A DNA stretch of 64,000 nt, from positions 1-64,000 of the forward strand of contig JBCFBK010000023.1 of assembly GCA_038562555.1 (NCBI GenBank), read 5' to 3'. Of this stretch, positions 35,048-43,551 are shown piece by piece. The notes under the pieces are model-generated. The model was given only the letters and a program-made list of their open reading frames with translations, did no database searches and was not told the origin of the DNA. This DNA comes from JBCFBK01 sp038562555. Its GTDB lineage: Bacteria; Bacteroidota; Bacteroidia; Bacteroidales; Prolixibacteraceae. The stretch's first letter is position 1, and each line of letters begins with the position of its first letter. A program made the position numbers and the translations under genes.

Positions 35048-36430
35048 ATGAAACTTCGAATTTGCATCGTTTTTCTCCTGATAGCCGGGATGTATGGCTG
35101 GGCAGGCAACAGACCCGGCCAGGCGGGGTGGAAAGCCGGCGTGGCCAAAATGGTCATTACGCCCAAAGAACCATTATGGATGGGAGGTTATGCAGTCAGG
35201 GACAAACCGGCTGATGGAAAATTACACGACTTATGGGCGAAAGCGCTTTTCCTTGAAGATGCATCCGGGAATAAGGCTTTGCTCATTACGGCCGACCTGG
35301 TGGCTTTCCCGAAAGTGGTTTCAGATCGCATCCGTGATGGTTTGCAGGCCAAAATGGGTCTGTCCAGGGCACAAATTATCCTGAACAGTTCCCACACGCA
35401 TTCGGGGCCTGTCTTGTCCGAAGCGCTGACTGATATCTACCCGATGGATGATTCTCAGAAGCAGCAGGTTGAACAATATACGGACTGGCTCGCCGGGCAA
35501 ATTGTAGCCCTGGGGCAGAAAGCGCAGAAAGATGCAGAGGGTGTTACGATCTATTCCCAAAATGGAGTTGTCCGTTTTCAGGTCAACCGACGTCATAATA
35601 CGGAAAAGAATGTGACGGCACAAACCGCCTTGAGCGGGCCCAATGATTTTGCTGTTCCTGTCTTAAAAATCACGGATAAAAAAGGAAAGATCAAAGCGCT
35701 GGCTTTTGGATATGCATGTCACCCGACGGTATTGGGTCTTTATCAATGGTCGGGCGACTACGCTGGATTTGCCCAGATCGAACTTGAAAAGAAATACAGA
35801 GGGGCAACAGCGCTGTTTTTTCAGGGCGCAGGCGCCGATATGAACCCGATGCCGAGACATACGGTTGCCCTGGCTCAGCAATTCGGACAGGAACTGGCAG
35901 CGGCTGTAGTCCGGGTATTGAATGAAGAGATGAAAGCGTTGGACCCGGAACTGGCTACCGCTTATTCGGAAATTGACCTGGAACTGAACCCGGCGTTTTC
36001 AAAAGACGAACTGGAACGGTTAAAAAGCATGGAAAAAACCGAAAAAGGATATCTCGCATACAAAAGCAAGTGGGCCGAAAGGATGCTAACGGAACTTGAC
36101 CGGCATGGAAAACTGCCCGCGTCCTATCCCTATCCGGTCCAGGTATGGCGAATAGGCGACCAGTTGCTGACAGCGCTGGGAGGAGAAGTGCTGGTAAGTT
36201 ATTCGATTCAGTTAAAACGTATCCTCGGCAGCGGGCTTTTCGTGTTGGGCTACTCGAACGACGTGATGACTTATATTCCTTCGGAGGATGAAATACGGAG
36301 AGGCGGTTACGAGGTGGAATCCGCTCCGATGGTTTATGGCATGCCTTCCACCTGGAAAACCGGGCTCGAAGAAAAAATTATCGGGGAAGTGCTGAAACAG
36401 GTGCAAATGATCAAGTCTTCTTCGGAATAA
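35048..36430 (+). CDS. Neutral-ceramidase-fold secreted hydrolase (copy 2)
   Basis: This gene encodes a 460-residue exported protein with a signal peptide (MKLRICIVFLLIAGMYGWAG). It is closer to the standard ceramidase N-terminal domain than copy 1: AGVAKMVITPKEPLWMGGYA, the zinc-site SSHTHSGP near residue 115, ACHPTVLG, SGDYAGFAQ and the late GGEVLVSY with YSNDVMTYIP. The stretch FFQGAGADMNP has Asn/Pro where characterised ceramidases carry the nucleophilic Ser. It also lacks the C-terminal domain of true ceramidases. It may cleave an N-acyl bond of an amino sugar or lipid, or have lost that activity. Pairing with aminotransferase copy 2 repeats the order seen for copy 1. Confidence 0.85.
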   Translation: MKLRICIVFLLIAGMYGWAGNRPGQAGWKAGVAKMVITPKEPLWMGGYAVRDKPADGKLHDLWAKALFLEDASGNKALLITADLVAFPKVVSDRIRDGLQAKMGLSRAQIILNSSHTHSGPVLSEALTDIYPMDDSQKQQVEQYTDWLAGQIVALGQKAQKDAEGVTIYSQNGVVRFQVNRRHNTEKNVTAQTALSGPNDFAVPVLKITDKKGKIKALAFGYACHPTVLGLYQWSGDYAGFAQIELEKKYRGATALFFQGAGADMNPMPRHTVALAQQFGQELAAAVVRVLNEEMKALDPELATAYSEIDLELNPAFSKDELERLKSMEKTEKGYLAYKSKWAERMLTELDRHGKLPASYPYPVQVWRIGDQLLTALGGEVLVSYSIQLKRILGSGLFVLGYSNDVMTYIPSEDEIRRGGYEVESAPMVYGMPSTWKTGLEEKIIGEVLKQVQMIKSSSE

Positions 36431-36512
36431 CAACCCAAACGTGTGCAGCGGATGCTGCTATACCATTAAAACAAAAAACGAATTATTCAACTAAATCAGG
36501 AAAGGTATATTT

Positions 36513-37889
36513 ATGAAACGTCCATTTTTATTTATTATGCTGATTTCATTAGTCGTATTGACAGCCGGTTGTTCCGGTTCAGGGGAAAAAGAGAAAACAG
36601 GGTCGGAAGCAAAAACACGCGGGCAACTGATTGCTAAACCGTACTATTCCGGTTTTGAAATCGCCCACGATACCTACAATGCAATTTCTGCAGCCAGTGA
36701 CGGAAACATTTACTACGTACTTTCGTCGCAGCCCCATGACGTGGCCGGGCAAATGTACAGGTATGATCCGAAACTGGATCAGACCAGCTTTGTGGCCGAC
36801 CTGAGCGAAATTTGCGGAGAAAAAGATAAAAAAGTAATCGCCCAGGGGAAAAGCCACGTTCGTTTTTACGAAAGCGACGGCAAATTATACTTTTCAACCC
36901 ATATCGGTTATTACGAAATGATTGACGGCATGGAATGCCTGCCGGTAAATGCCCCTGAAGGCTATTCGTTATATACCGGGGGCCATTTTTTGAGCTACGA
37001 CCTGAAAACCGGAGCGTTTGAAGACCTGGCTATTGCGCCTCATGGCGAAGGGGTACTGACGATGACCATGGACACCACACGGAAACAACTATTTGCAATC
37101 ACCTGGCCAAAGGGATATTTTGTACATTACGATCTTAATACGAAAAAACTGAGTAACCTGGGCCTTGTTTCGGCCAACGGAGAAGGTGGCAAAGTCGGAG
37201 AAGATTACCGGGTGTTGTGCCGTTCCATGGTCGTTGACCCGCGCGATGGTGTGGTCTATTATTCGACTTCTGAAGGAGAAATATTTTCCTACAACCCACA
37301 GATGGGTTCATTACAAAAAATGGAAGAAGTTTCCCTGAAACTCGATTATTTCGGAAAATATGATCCGACCCGCCCCGGCAATATGGGCTACAACTGGCGT
37401 TCCGTTGTATGGTATCCGGAGGAAAATGCGATTTATGGGGTACACGGAAATTCAGGCTACCTTTTCCGGTTCGATCCAAAAGAAAAGAAAATAGAAATTG
37501 TTGACCGCATCACTTCCGAGCCATCGAAAAAAAGCGGGATGTTCGACCAGTTCAGTTACGGCTACCTGGGTTTCGATCTGGGAAATGACAAGGAGACCCT
37601 GCATTACCTGACCGGCGGCCCGATCTATGTTGACGGGAAAAGGGTGAAAGGGCTTGACGAAATAGCGATGGGCGCTGCCCGTGGGTTGGAAAACCTGCAC
37701 CTGATCACCTACCATATTCCCTCGGGAAAATATACCGATCACGGTCCGATTTTCTATGAAGATGGTTCCCGGCCTACCTATGTGAACTCAATTGCGATTG
37801 ATAAAGAAGGCCATGTATATACCCTTGCCCGTTTTGAACATGAAGGGAAGGTTGTTGAGGATTTGGTGAAAATACCTTTTCATCAATAA
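36513..37889 (+). CDS. Lipoprotein with predicted beta-propeller
   Basis: This gene encodes a 458-residue lipoprotein (MKRPFLFIMLISLVVLTAGC). After a short Ser/Gly/Lys linker, the sequence is a series of repeating four-strand units with regularly spaced GNIYYVLSS, GKLYFSTHIGYY, KQLFAITWPKGYF, GVVYYSTSEGEIF, NAIYGVHGNSGYLFRF and GHVYTLARF elements. These suggest a seven-bladed propeller. No catalytic motif was found. By position it could bind or lyse the imported substrate, or act as a surface binding protein. It lies 82 bases after the ceramidase-like gene and 13 before the phosphatase-superfamily gene. Confidence 0.7.
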   Translation: MKRPFLFIMLISLVVLTAGCSGSGEKEKTGSEAKTRGQLIAKPYYSGFEIAHDTYNAISAASDGNIYYVLSSQPHDVAGQMYRYDPKLDQTSFVADLSEICGEKDKKVIAQGKSHVRFYESDGKLYFSTHIGYYEMIDGMECLPVNAPEGYSLYTGGHFLSYDLKTGAFEDLAIAPHGEGVLTMTMDTTRKQLFAITWPKGYFVHYDLNTKKLSNLGLVSANGEGGKVGEDYRVLCRSMVVDPRDGVVYYSTSEGEIFSYNPQMGSLQKMEEVSLKLDYFGKYDPTRPGNMGYNWRSVVWYPEENAIYGVHGNSGYLFRFDPKEKKIEIVDRITSEPSKKSGMFDQFSYGYLGFDLGNDKETLHYLTGGPIYVDGKRVKGLDEIAMGAARGLENLHLITYHIPSGKYTDHGPIFYEDGSRPTYVNSIAIDKEGHVYTLARFEHEGKVVEDLVKIPFHQ

Positions 37890-37902
37890 ATCCAAAAATC
37901 AC

Positions 37903-39078
37903 ATGAGATTTTTTTTAAAAATTATTTTGGCATTAGGAATACAGATGTCGGGCGTCGCGTTATTGAATGGGGCCGACTGCCCGAAGCGTGTAATTCTTTT
38001 TGTGATTGACGGCCTGCATTGGGAAGCCCCTCAAAAGCTAAACATGCCGGCTTTCAATTCCTTGATCCGGGAAGGGACATATGTACGAAAGTCATATATG
38101 ATTATCCCACATCATCCCACGATCGGAGATTACAGCAAATTCAACAGCTGTTCTTTTCCCAACCCGATGCTTCATACAGGGTCTATTTTTATAAAAGCTG
38201 ACAACAGGATGATTCAGGAAGTACTATCTCCCGGACATCAAACAGCGTTTGTGGTCAATGCAACAGATTATCGCACGATAAGCGGGGGGTTTACTGCAAG
38301 CATAATGGACCCAACCCTTAGCGATGATCAGGTGGTGGAACAGTCCATTGAACTGCTAAAAAAACAGGATCCGGTTTTTACCCGGATACACCTTCAGACT
38401 TCCGGGGTGCAGGGACGTGTTGGCGTGTACGGAAGTACTTCGGATAAACCTTATTACCAAAATATTTTTGGTAGTGGTTCACCCTATGTCAATTCGGTTG
38501 AACATGCCGACAAATTGCTGGGCGAGTTAATCGATTTTTTGAAGGAATCCGGGAGATGGGAACATACGGTATTAATTGTAACTTCCGACCATGGGCAGAG
38601 TAAAATCGGCTGGCATCCGTTATTTGACGAAGACAGCTGGATAACTCCTTTTGTCGTTGCCGGATCCGGAATTGCCAAAGGACGGGAGTTGCCCTATCTC
38701 GAACACACAGATATCGCTCCGACCATCGCCTGGATTTTAGAGGTAAGCCCTCCCAATAATGATGGTGGTTGCGGAAAACCGGTAAAAGAACTCATGCAGC
38801 AGTACGATGCCTCAGGTTATCATCCTGCCATGGCTGTAAAAACGATAAATCAACAAATTAAAGAATTCAACATACTGAAAGCCAAAATGATACTTGAGGC
38901 CGAAAGTAAGAGATCTCTTTCCAATGTCATTGCTTCACTGGAGAACGAGCTTCTAACCCCGGAGCCATTCTATCATCAGGACCGCATTATGGATTGGCCC
39001 AAAGCAGGCTCAGTTGAGCATTTGATTGATGTTAATAACAAGATATTAATGCAAATGCGGGCCGTACTTTCAGAATAA
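37903..39078 (+). CDS. Alkaline-phosphatase-superfamily hydrolase (phosphodiesterase/sulfatase-like)
   Basis: This gene encodes a 391-residue exported protein of the alkaline phosphatase superfamily, related to type I phosphodiesterases and sulfatases. The first metal-binding Asp is in VILFVIDGLHWE, and a probable Thr nucleophile is in HHPTIGDYSKFN. The second metal site is in VTSDHGQSKIGWHP and the third in LEHTDIAPTIAWIL. The usual sulfatase C/S-x-P-S-R signature is absent, so phosphate-ester or phosphodiester cleavage is favoured. The C-terminal region is helical (NQQIKEFNILKAKMILEAES). The exact substrate is not assignable. Confidence 0.82.
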   Translation: MRFFLKIILALGIQMSGVALLNGADCPKRVILFVIDGLHWEAPQKLNMPAFNSLIREGTYVRKSYMIIPHHPTIGDYSKFNSCSFPNPMLHTGSIFIKADNRMIQEVLSPGHQTAFVVNATDYRTISGGFTASIMDPTLSDDQVVEQSIELLKKQDPVFTRIHLQTSGVQGRVGVYGSTSDKPYYQNIFGSGSPYVNSVEHADKLLGELIDFLKESGRWEHTVLIVTSDHGQSKIGWHPLFDEDSWITPFVVAGSGIAKGRELPYLEHTDIAPTIAWILEVSPPNNDGGCGKPVKELMQQYDASGYHPAMAVKTINQQIKEFNILKAKMILEAESKRSLSNVIASLENELLTPEPFYHQDRIMDWPKAGSVEHLIDVNNKILMQMRAVLSE

Positions 39079-39141
39079 TGGAGGCTTCTGAAGGGACTAA
39101 ATCCACAATATATGCTGTAACCACTATCTAAACCAACCACA

Positions 39142-41751
39142 ATGAAAAATTTCCAAATGAATACAGCCATGACAAAAGCCATTTTTCCTTTTTTGGTTAT
39201 GATCCTGACTTCGATGAATGTAAAATCCCAACCCGCAGGAGCTCTCGTTAAGCAACAACTGTTCGAAAAAATGTTCGGCGATCAGGTTCATCTCGATACG
39301 GCCATGGTACGAAGGGTAAAAGCCGATGTTCATGGTAAACGCCATTATGTAGATGCTGATGGAGATGGTAAACCTGAAGAGGTGTGGTTCATTGATACTG
39401 ATCCCCGTCATCATGCCGACAAAAGGCCATTGTTGGTTCGTGCATTTGATGAAGACGGTGATTTATCGGTGGGAAAAGAACCCGATCTGGACAGCGACCT
39501 GTATATTGCCGATTGGAATGCCGACGGACTGGTCGACGCCGCAGTTGACCACAGGGATATGGACGGCGATCAGGATGTTGATGAGATGGAACTGTATTTT
39601 TATGGCAAATTCGGAAAGGAAGATTGCTTGAGAATTTGGTGGGCCAGAGATGACGGCGATGACAATCTCCTTTGGTATACTATTAATTATCAATATTATC
39701 AGCGACCCTGTCAAAATCTTTCTCACTTTGGTGGTGACGAAACTTTCAATTATATGTATTTGACGCAAAAGGCAGACATGATAATGCCTGTTTTTGAAAA
39801 CCCATTTCTGTTTTATGACCATGATAAAGACGGGGTTACCGAAGACGTTGTCCGCATAGAGGGCGTTGGCGATACCATCCACTATCTGCGCTGGAGTTTT
39901 GATGCCGATAAAGACGCCACGATCAGTCAGCCGCGCGATTTCGATGTCACAATAGCGGCCTGTGGCCCCGGGTGGACTGAAGAAAAAAAGAGAGAAAGCG
40001 ATTTTAACCTGATTGTGAATGATGAAACCGGCGACGTTCTGACTATCCGTGGAAAAAAAACTCCGCCTATATTGAAAAGGTCAATCGCGTCCGATTTTTT
40101 GAACGATGTAACCTGGGCCCGTGTACAGATGACCTGGGACGAAAACGACCTGAACAGGGCTGCAATTGCCGTTGATACATTCGAACGATGGGAAGGGATC
40201 ATTGCCCCCGAAAACAAAGAACCCGGGTTTTATTTTCCCCAGATAGGTGGTCCTGTTTGCAGCGTGTTTAATAAACGGACAGAGATCGTTCTCTCCCCGG
40301 AAGGGCCGAATGAATACTATTTCAGCCCTGCAGACAACCGGATACACCTTAGGAACGCCGACCGGGCTTTTATCCGGGTTGACTTCGATTACGACTCTGT
40401 CCCTGATATGCATTACAACTGGTATGATACCAATAAAGACGGACTACTCGACAGGCTTACCATTGACGTTGACGGCGACAACAACGCCGATGATTCCTGT
40501 CAGCTTGATGTTGCAAACGTACAATCGGTGGACTGGGTATTCCGGGAAATTAATGCTGTTTTCGGAGCTGTGGTAAAGACCGAACCTCAACAACTTTACC
40601 TCTTGAATCGATCACTGCGCGCAGCATTGGAATCAATTGACAAAAACAGTAATCCGGAACCAATATGGGAGTTACTCAATCAAAGGATGCGTGGCGGGGA
40701 CTGGATTTCTGATGACATGGCCGATCGGCTCATCAACAGCGACGAAACGGTGATGTATTATCTTCGCCTGGTACGTGACCGGCAAATCGCCCGCCTTAAA
40801 GAACTCTATACCGGGAACAAATCATTCTGGAAGAATTTTGAAACAATAAGAAGTAAAGACGACAGTAAAGCGATGACCAGTTTGCTGGTCAAAACGTTTA
40901 AGCTTGATCCGCCTGTCGGGGATTATGAGAACTGGATCACAGCCTTGCGCAAAAAAAACGCAGGTCCGATGGTTGCATGGGATAACCGGTGGGTTCCCCC
41001 CAGTTGGATTTGGGAATCAAAAAAATCAGCCTTTCGGCTTTATGACGGTCATTTGGACATATTTGGAAAACGCAGGGAACAACTGGTCCTGCCTCTTTTT
41101 AAGAAAGGGGTTAGCTACCATACCGATCAGACCTGGGGAATGGATATTTTACATGTCAACAAAACTTCAGGTTGCGGCGGTTTGACACTGTATGTCAATG
41201 GTGTGCCTTATCCGGTCCGGAATGAAAAAGCTCCCGGAGACCCAACATTTACCGGACGAGTACTGGAAGAAACCGACGACAAAATAACCATTGAATTGTT
41301 GGCGGCGGGAGTTGGCCCCACTGATGCCCCCTATACGGTAAAATGGCGGCCTTCGGCACTTGCAGATCGTGCAGATTCGCCAATCGAGGTCATTGTTGAA
41401 GGTGGGAAACAAGGTGCTAAACTTGAACTCGGCATCGGGATTACCCGGATGGACGATGAAACATTTATTACGGACCAAAAAAATGGCATTCTTTGTTCAT
41501 GGGGATTTCAGGACCCTGCAATAGGTTGGATCGGAATGGCAGTAACATATCCTGCTGATCAGTTTGTCCGTGTTGACACCCTGCCCGAAGAGCATCGGGT
41601 GGTACTGCGTTGCGAAAAAAGTAAACCCCTGGTATATTACGTCCAGGGCGATTGGTTGCGCGGACACCCGTTTCCTTGCTGTCAATCGGCCGATGACTGG
41701 TACAACACGGTTAAGGAAACCGCCTCCATGATAAGTTCCGGAGAATTTTGA
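39142..41751 (+). CDS. Secreted protein with calcium-binding DxDxDG repeats and DUF4861-like end
   Basis: This gene encodes an 869-residue exported protein. A signal peptide follows an N-terminal extension (MTKAIFPFLVMILTSMNVKS begins at residue 10). Residues of roughly 65-460 contain at least eight EF-hand-loop-like motifs, among them DADGDGKPEE, DEDGDLSVGK, DWNADGLVD, DMDGDQDVDE, DHDKDGVTED, DTNKDGLLD and DVDGDNNADD. The C-terminal third (RLYDGHLDIFGKRREQ, then YHTDQTWGMDILHVNKTSGC) resembles DUF4861 proteins found in polysaccharide loci. I infer a calcium-stabilised, possibly catalytic, glycan-acting protein. No ribosome-binding site is evident; the start at 39142 is the longest in frame. 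Confidence 0.75.
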   Translation: MKNFQMNTAMTKAIFPFLVMILTSMNVKSQPAGALVKQQLFEKMFGDQVHLDTAMVRRVKADVHGKRHYVDADGDGKPEEVWFIDTDPRHHADKRPLLVRAFDEDGDLSVGKEPDLDSDLYIADWNADGLVDAAVDHRDMDGDQDVDEMELYFYGKFGKEDCLRIWWARDDGDDNLLWYTINYQYYQRPCQNLSHFGGDETFNYMYLTQKADMIMPVFENPFLFYDHDKDGVTEDVVRIEGVGDTIHYLRWSFDADKDATISQPRDFDVTIAACGPGWTEEKKRESDFNLIVNDETGDVLTIRGKKTPPILKRSIASDFLNDVTWARVQMTWDENDLNRAAIAVDTFERWEGIIAPENKEPGFYFPQIGGPVCSVFNKRTEIVLSPEGPNEYYFSPADNRIHLRNADRAFIRVDFDYDSVPDMHYNWYDTNKDGLLDRLTIDVDGDNNADDSCQLDVANVQSVDWVFREINAVFGAVVKTEPQQLYLLNRSLRAALESIDKNSNPEPIWELLNQRMRGGDWISDDMADRLINSDETVMYYLRLVRDRQIARLKELYTGNKSFWKNFETIRSKDDSKAMTSLLVKTFKLDPPVGDYENWITALRKKNAGPMVAWDNRWVPPSWIWESKKSAFRLYDGHLDIFGKRREQLVLPLFKKGVSYHTDQTWGMDILHVNKTSGCGGLTLYVNGVPYPVRNEKAPGDPTFTGRVLEETDDKITIELLAAGVGPTDAPYTVKWRPSALADRADSPIEVIVEGGKQGAKLELGIGITRMDDETFITDQKNGILCSWGFQDPAIGWIGMAVTYPADQFVRVDTLPEEHRVVLRCEKSKPLVYYVQGDWLRGHPFPCCQSADDWYNTVKETASMISSGEF

Positions 41752-41793
41752 TCATTGCCCGTGGATACAAAAGATACTGTTGTTTTAACCAAA

Positions 41794-41825
41794 TTGACCT
41801 TGTATAATTTTTTTCTTTTACTTTG
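41794..41825 (+). promoter_or_regulatory. Promoter of the second lacI gene
   Basis: TTG at 41794-41796 lies 21 bases before TTACTTTG (41818-41825), one mismatch from TAnnTTTG. The same -7 variant is used at 43508-43515. The operator-like palindrome at 41836-41857 follows directly, around the expected transcription start. Confidence 0.5.
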
Positions 41826-41835
41826 TATAATGTTT

Positions 41836-41857
41836 CAGTAAAACGATTGTTTTACTG
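41836..41857. promoter_or_regulatory. Palindromic operator upstream of the second lacI gene
   Basis: The arms CAGTAAAAC (41836-41844) and GTTTTACTG (41849-41857) are a perfect 9-bp inverted repeat around GATT. The centre AAACGATTG matches the core of the operators at 18836-18851 and 43475-43490. Location 20 bases upstream of the ATG suggests autorepression; an mRNA hairpin is an alternative. Confidence 0.65.
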
Positions 41858-41876
41858 ATCGCGAATCCGGTTAAAG

Positions 41877-42908
41877 ATGAGAAAATCAAAAATAACGATC
41901 AAGGAGATGGCTGAACGGCTGAAGGTTTCGCCGTCAACGATTTCAAGGGCCCTGCAAAACCACCCAAGCATCGGGAAAAAAATGACCGCCGAAGTTCACA
42001 AGACGGCGAAGCAACTTGGTTATTACCCTAATTCAGTGGCATCCAACCTTCGCAGGAACAAAACAAACCTGATCGGTGTGATCATTCCGCGGATAGATCG
42101 TTATTTTCAATCGTCGGCTATCGCGGGAATCGAAGAAGTTGCAAGCAAAGCAGGATATTATGTGATCATCTTTCAATCGAATAATTCTTATCAGCGTGAA
42201 AAGGAAAACGCCCGGATGTTGCTGGCAAGCCAGGCCGACGGCATTATTGCCTGTCTGGCGATGGAGACCAATCACTACGACCATCTGGCTATGTTCAAGG
42301 AAAACAATATTCCGCTTGTATTTTTCGACCGGATCTGTAACGAAATTGATACCCACAAAGTCATCATTGATGATTTCGGAGCTTCAATGAAAGCCACAGA
42401 ACACCTGTTATCGATTGGTTGCCGGCGAATCGCCCATATCGCCGGGAATCAGCATATGGCCATTTTCCGGGACCGCCTAAAAGGATATCGGGAAAGCCTG
42501 TTCAAAAACAACATGCAGATCAATGAGCAGTTGATCTGTTATACGGAAGACCTGAGTATTGCAGAGGGTCAAAAAGCAACTGCCATGTTTCTGAAAATGA
42601 AGGACCGCCCCGACGGCATTTTCTGTGCCAACGACACCAGTGCCATCAGCGCCATCCAAACCATAAAAAAAGCCGGGCTTAGCGTGCCTGAAGACGTTGC
42701 TGTAATAGGGTTCAGCAATACGCCGCAATCGCTGATCATAGAACCCACACTGACTACCGTCGATGACCATGCCTTCGAAATGGGGCAGGCGGCAGCAAGA
42801 CTGCTGATCCGTCAAATCGAAAAATCGGGAGAAGATATGGCGACCGAAACAATCGTTATTCGAAATGATTTAATCGTCAGAGATTCGACAAAGAGATCAA
42901 AATCGTGA
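41877..42908 (+). CDS. LacI-family transcriptional repressor (large locus)
   Basis: This gene encodes a 343-residue regulator. Residues of about 7-30 form the helix-turn-helix (ITIKEMAERLKVSPSTISRA), the hinge follows in YYPNSVASNLRRNKTNLIG, and the rest is the sugar-binding domain ending VIGFSNTPQSLIIEPTLTTV. It sits inside the plus-strand locus, directly after its enzymes and before the esterase, permease and deaminase genes. The operator-like sites at 18567, 18836, 41836 and 43475 share AAACGATTG, so this protein is the likely repressor of the SusC operon, of its own gene and of the unit starting at 43552. That assignment is inference. Confidence 0.93.
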   Translation: MRKSKITIKEMAERLKVSPSTISRALQNHPSIGKKMTAEVHKTAKQLGYYPNSVASNLRRNKTNLIGVIIPRIDRYFQSSAIAGIEEVASKAGYYVIIFQSNNSYQREKENARMLLASQADGIIACLAMETNHYDHLAMFKENNIPLVFFDRICNEIDTHKVIIDDFGASMKATEHLLSIGCRRIAHIAGNQHMAIFRDRLKGYRESLFKNNMQINEQLICYTEDLSIAEGQKATAMFLKMKDRPDGIFCANDTSAISAIQTIKKAGLSVPEDVAVIGFSNTPQSLIIEPTLTTVDDHAFEMGQAAARLLIRQIEKSGEDMATETIVIRNDLIVRDSTKRSKS

Positions 42909-42936
42909 TATATAGCAGGAACCAAAAAAGAATCAT

Positions 42937-43413
42937 ATGGATTTTTTGTTAATCGGATTCGGAATCTTCTTTCTGTTGCTTGGAATATCAGGATGTATTC
43001 TCCCCGCATTACCGGGCCCCCCTTTAAGTTATGCGGCGCTCCTGCTGCTCCATTTTACCGGCAAATATGATTTCTCCACGCGTTTTCTGATCGTATGGGC
43101 GCTGATTACGCTTGTAGTCACAGTACTTGATTATCTCATCCCGGTGTGGGGAACAAAACGATTTGGAGGGAGCAAGCGGGGTATTTGGGGAAGCATCGCC
43201 GGATTGATTGTCGGGATGTTTTTTTTTCCGCCTTTCGGCATCATTCTGGGACCGATAGCCGGAGCTGTAATGGCCGAGCTGTCGGGTGGTAAAAATCATC
43301 GCGACGCCTTGCGGGCAGGTTTTGGTTCTTTTGTCGGCTTTCTGGCGGGAACTCTGCTGAAACTGATTGCTTCCGGTCTGATGACCTGGTATTTTATTGC
43401 CAAATTGTTTTGA
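42937..43413 (+). CDS. DUF456 family inner-membrane protein
   Basis: This gene encodes a 158-residue integral membrane protein with about four hydrophobic segments and several glycine zippers (GFGIFFLLLGISGCILPALP, later GLIVGMFFFPPFGIILGPIA). It matches the DUF456 family by order and length. The function of the family is not known. It sits 28 bases after the lacI stop and before an operator-controlled promoter, so it may be read through from lacI. There is no evident link to sugar metabolism. Confidence 0.85.
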   Translation: MDFLLIGFGIFFLLLGISGCILPALPGPPLSYAALLLLHFTGKYDFSTRFLIVWALITLVVTVLDYLIPVWGTKRFGGSKRGIWGSIAGLIVGMFFFPPFGIILGPIAGAVMAELSGGKNHRDALRAGFGSFVGFLAGTLLKLIASGLMTWYFIAKLF

Positions 43414-43474
43414 CGCTCAACAGACGAAGGCTGTATTCCTGGTATAGAGGGAAAGGTGGAAAACGCTGAATTTT

Positions 43475-43515
43475 AAACAAACGATTGCGTAAATAGAAAT
43501 TTATTCTTTACTTTG
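43475..43515 (+). promoter_or_regulatory. Promoter with overlapping LacI-type operator for the esterase-permease unit
   Basis: The operator-like 16-mer AAACAAACGATTGCGT (43475-43490) contains the -33 TTG (43485-43487), and TTACTTTG (43508-43515) follows after 20 bases. Spacing and operator position are the same as in front of the SusC gene at 18836-18876, indicating shared control. Confidence 0.65.
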
Positions 43516-43551
43516 CCCGTAACGGAAACCAAATATTAAATTTCTAAGCTG

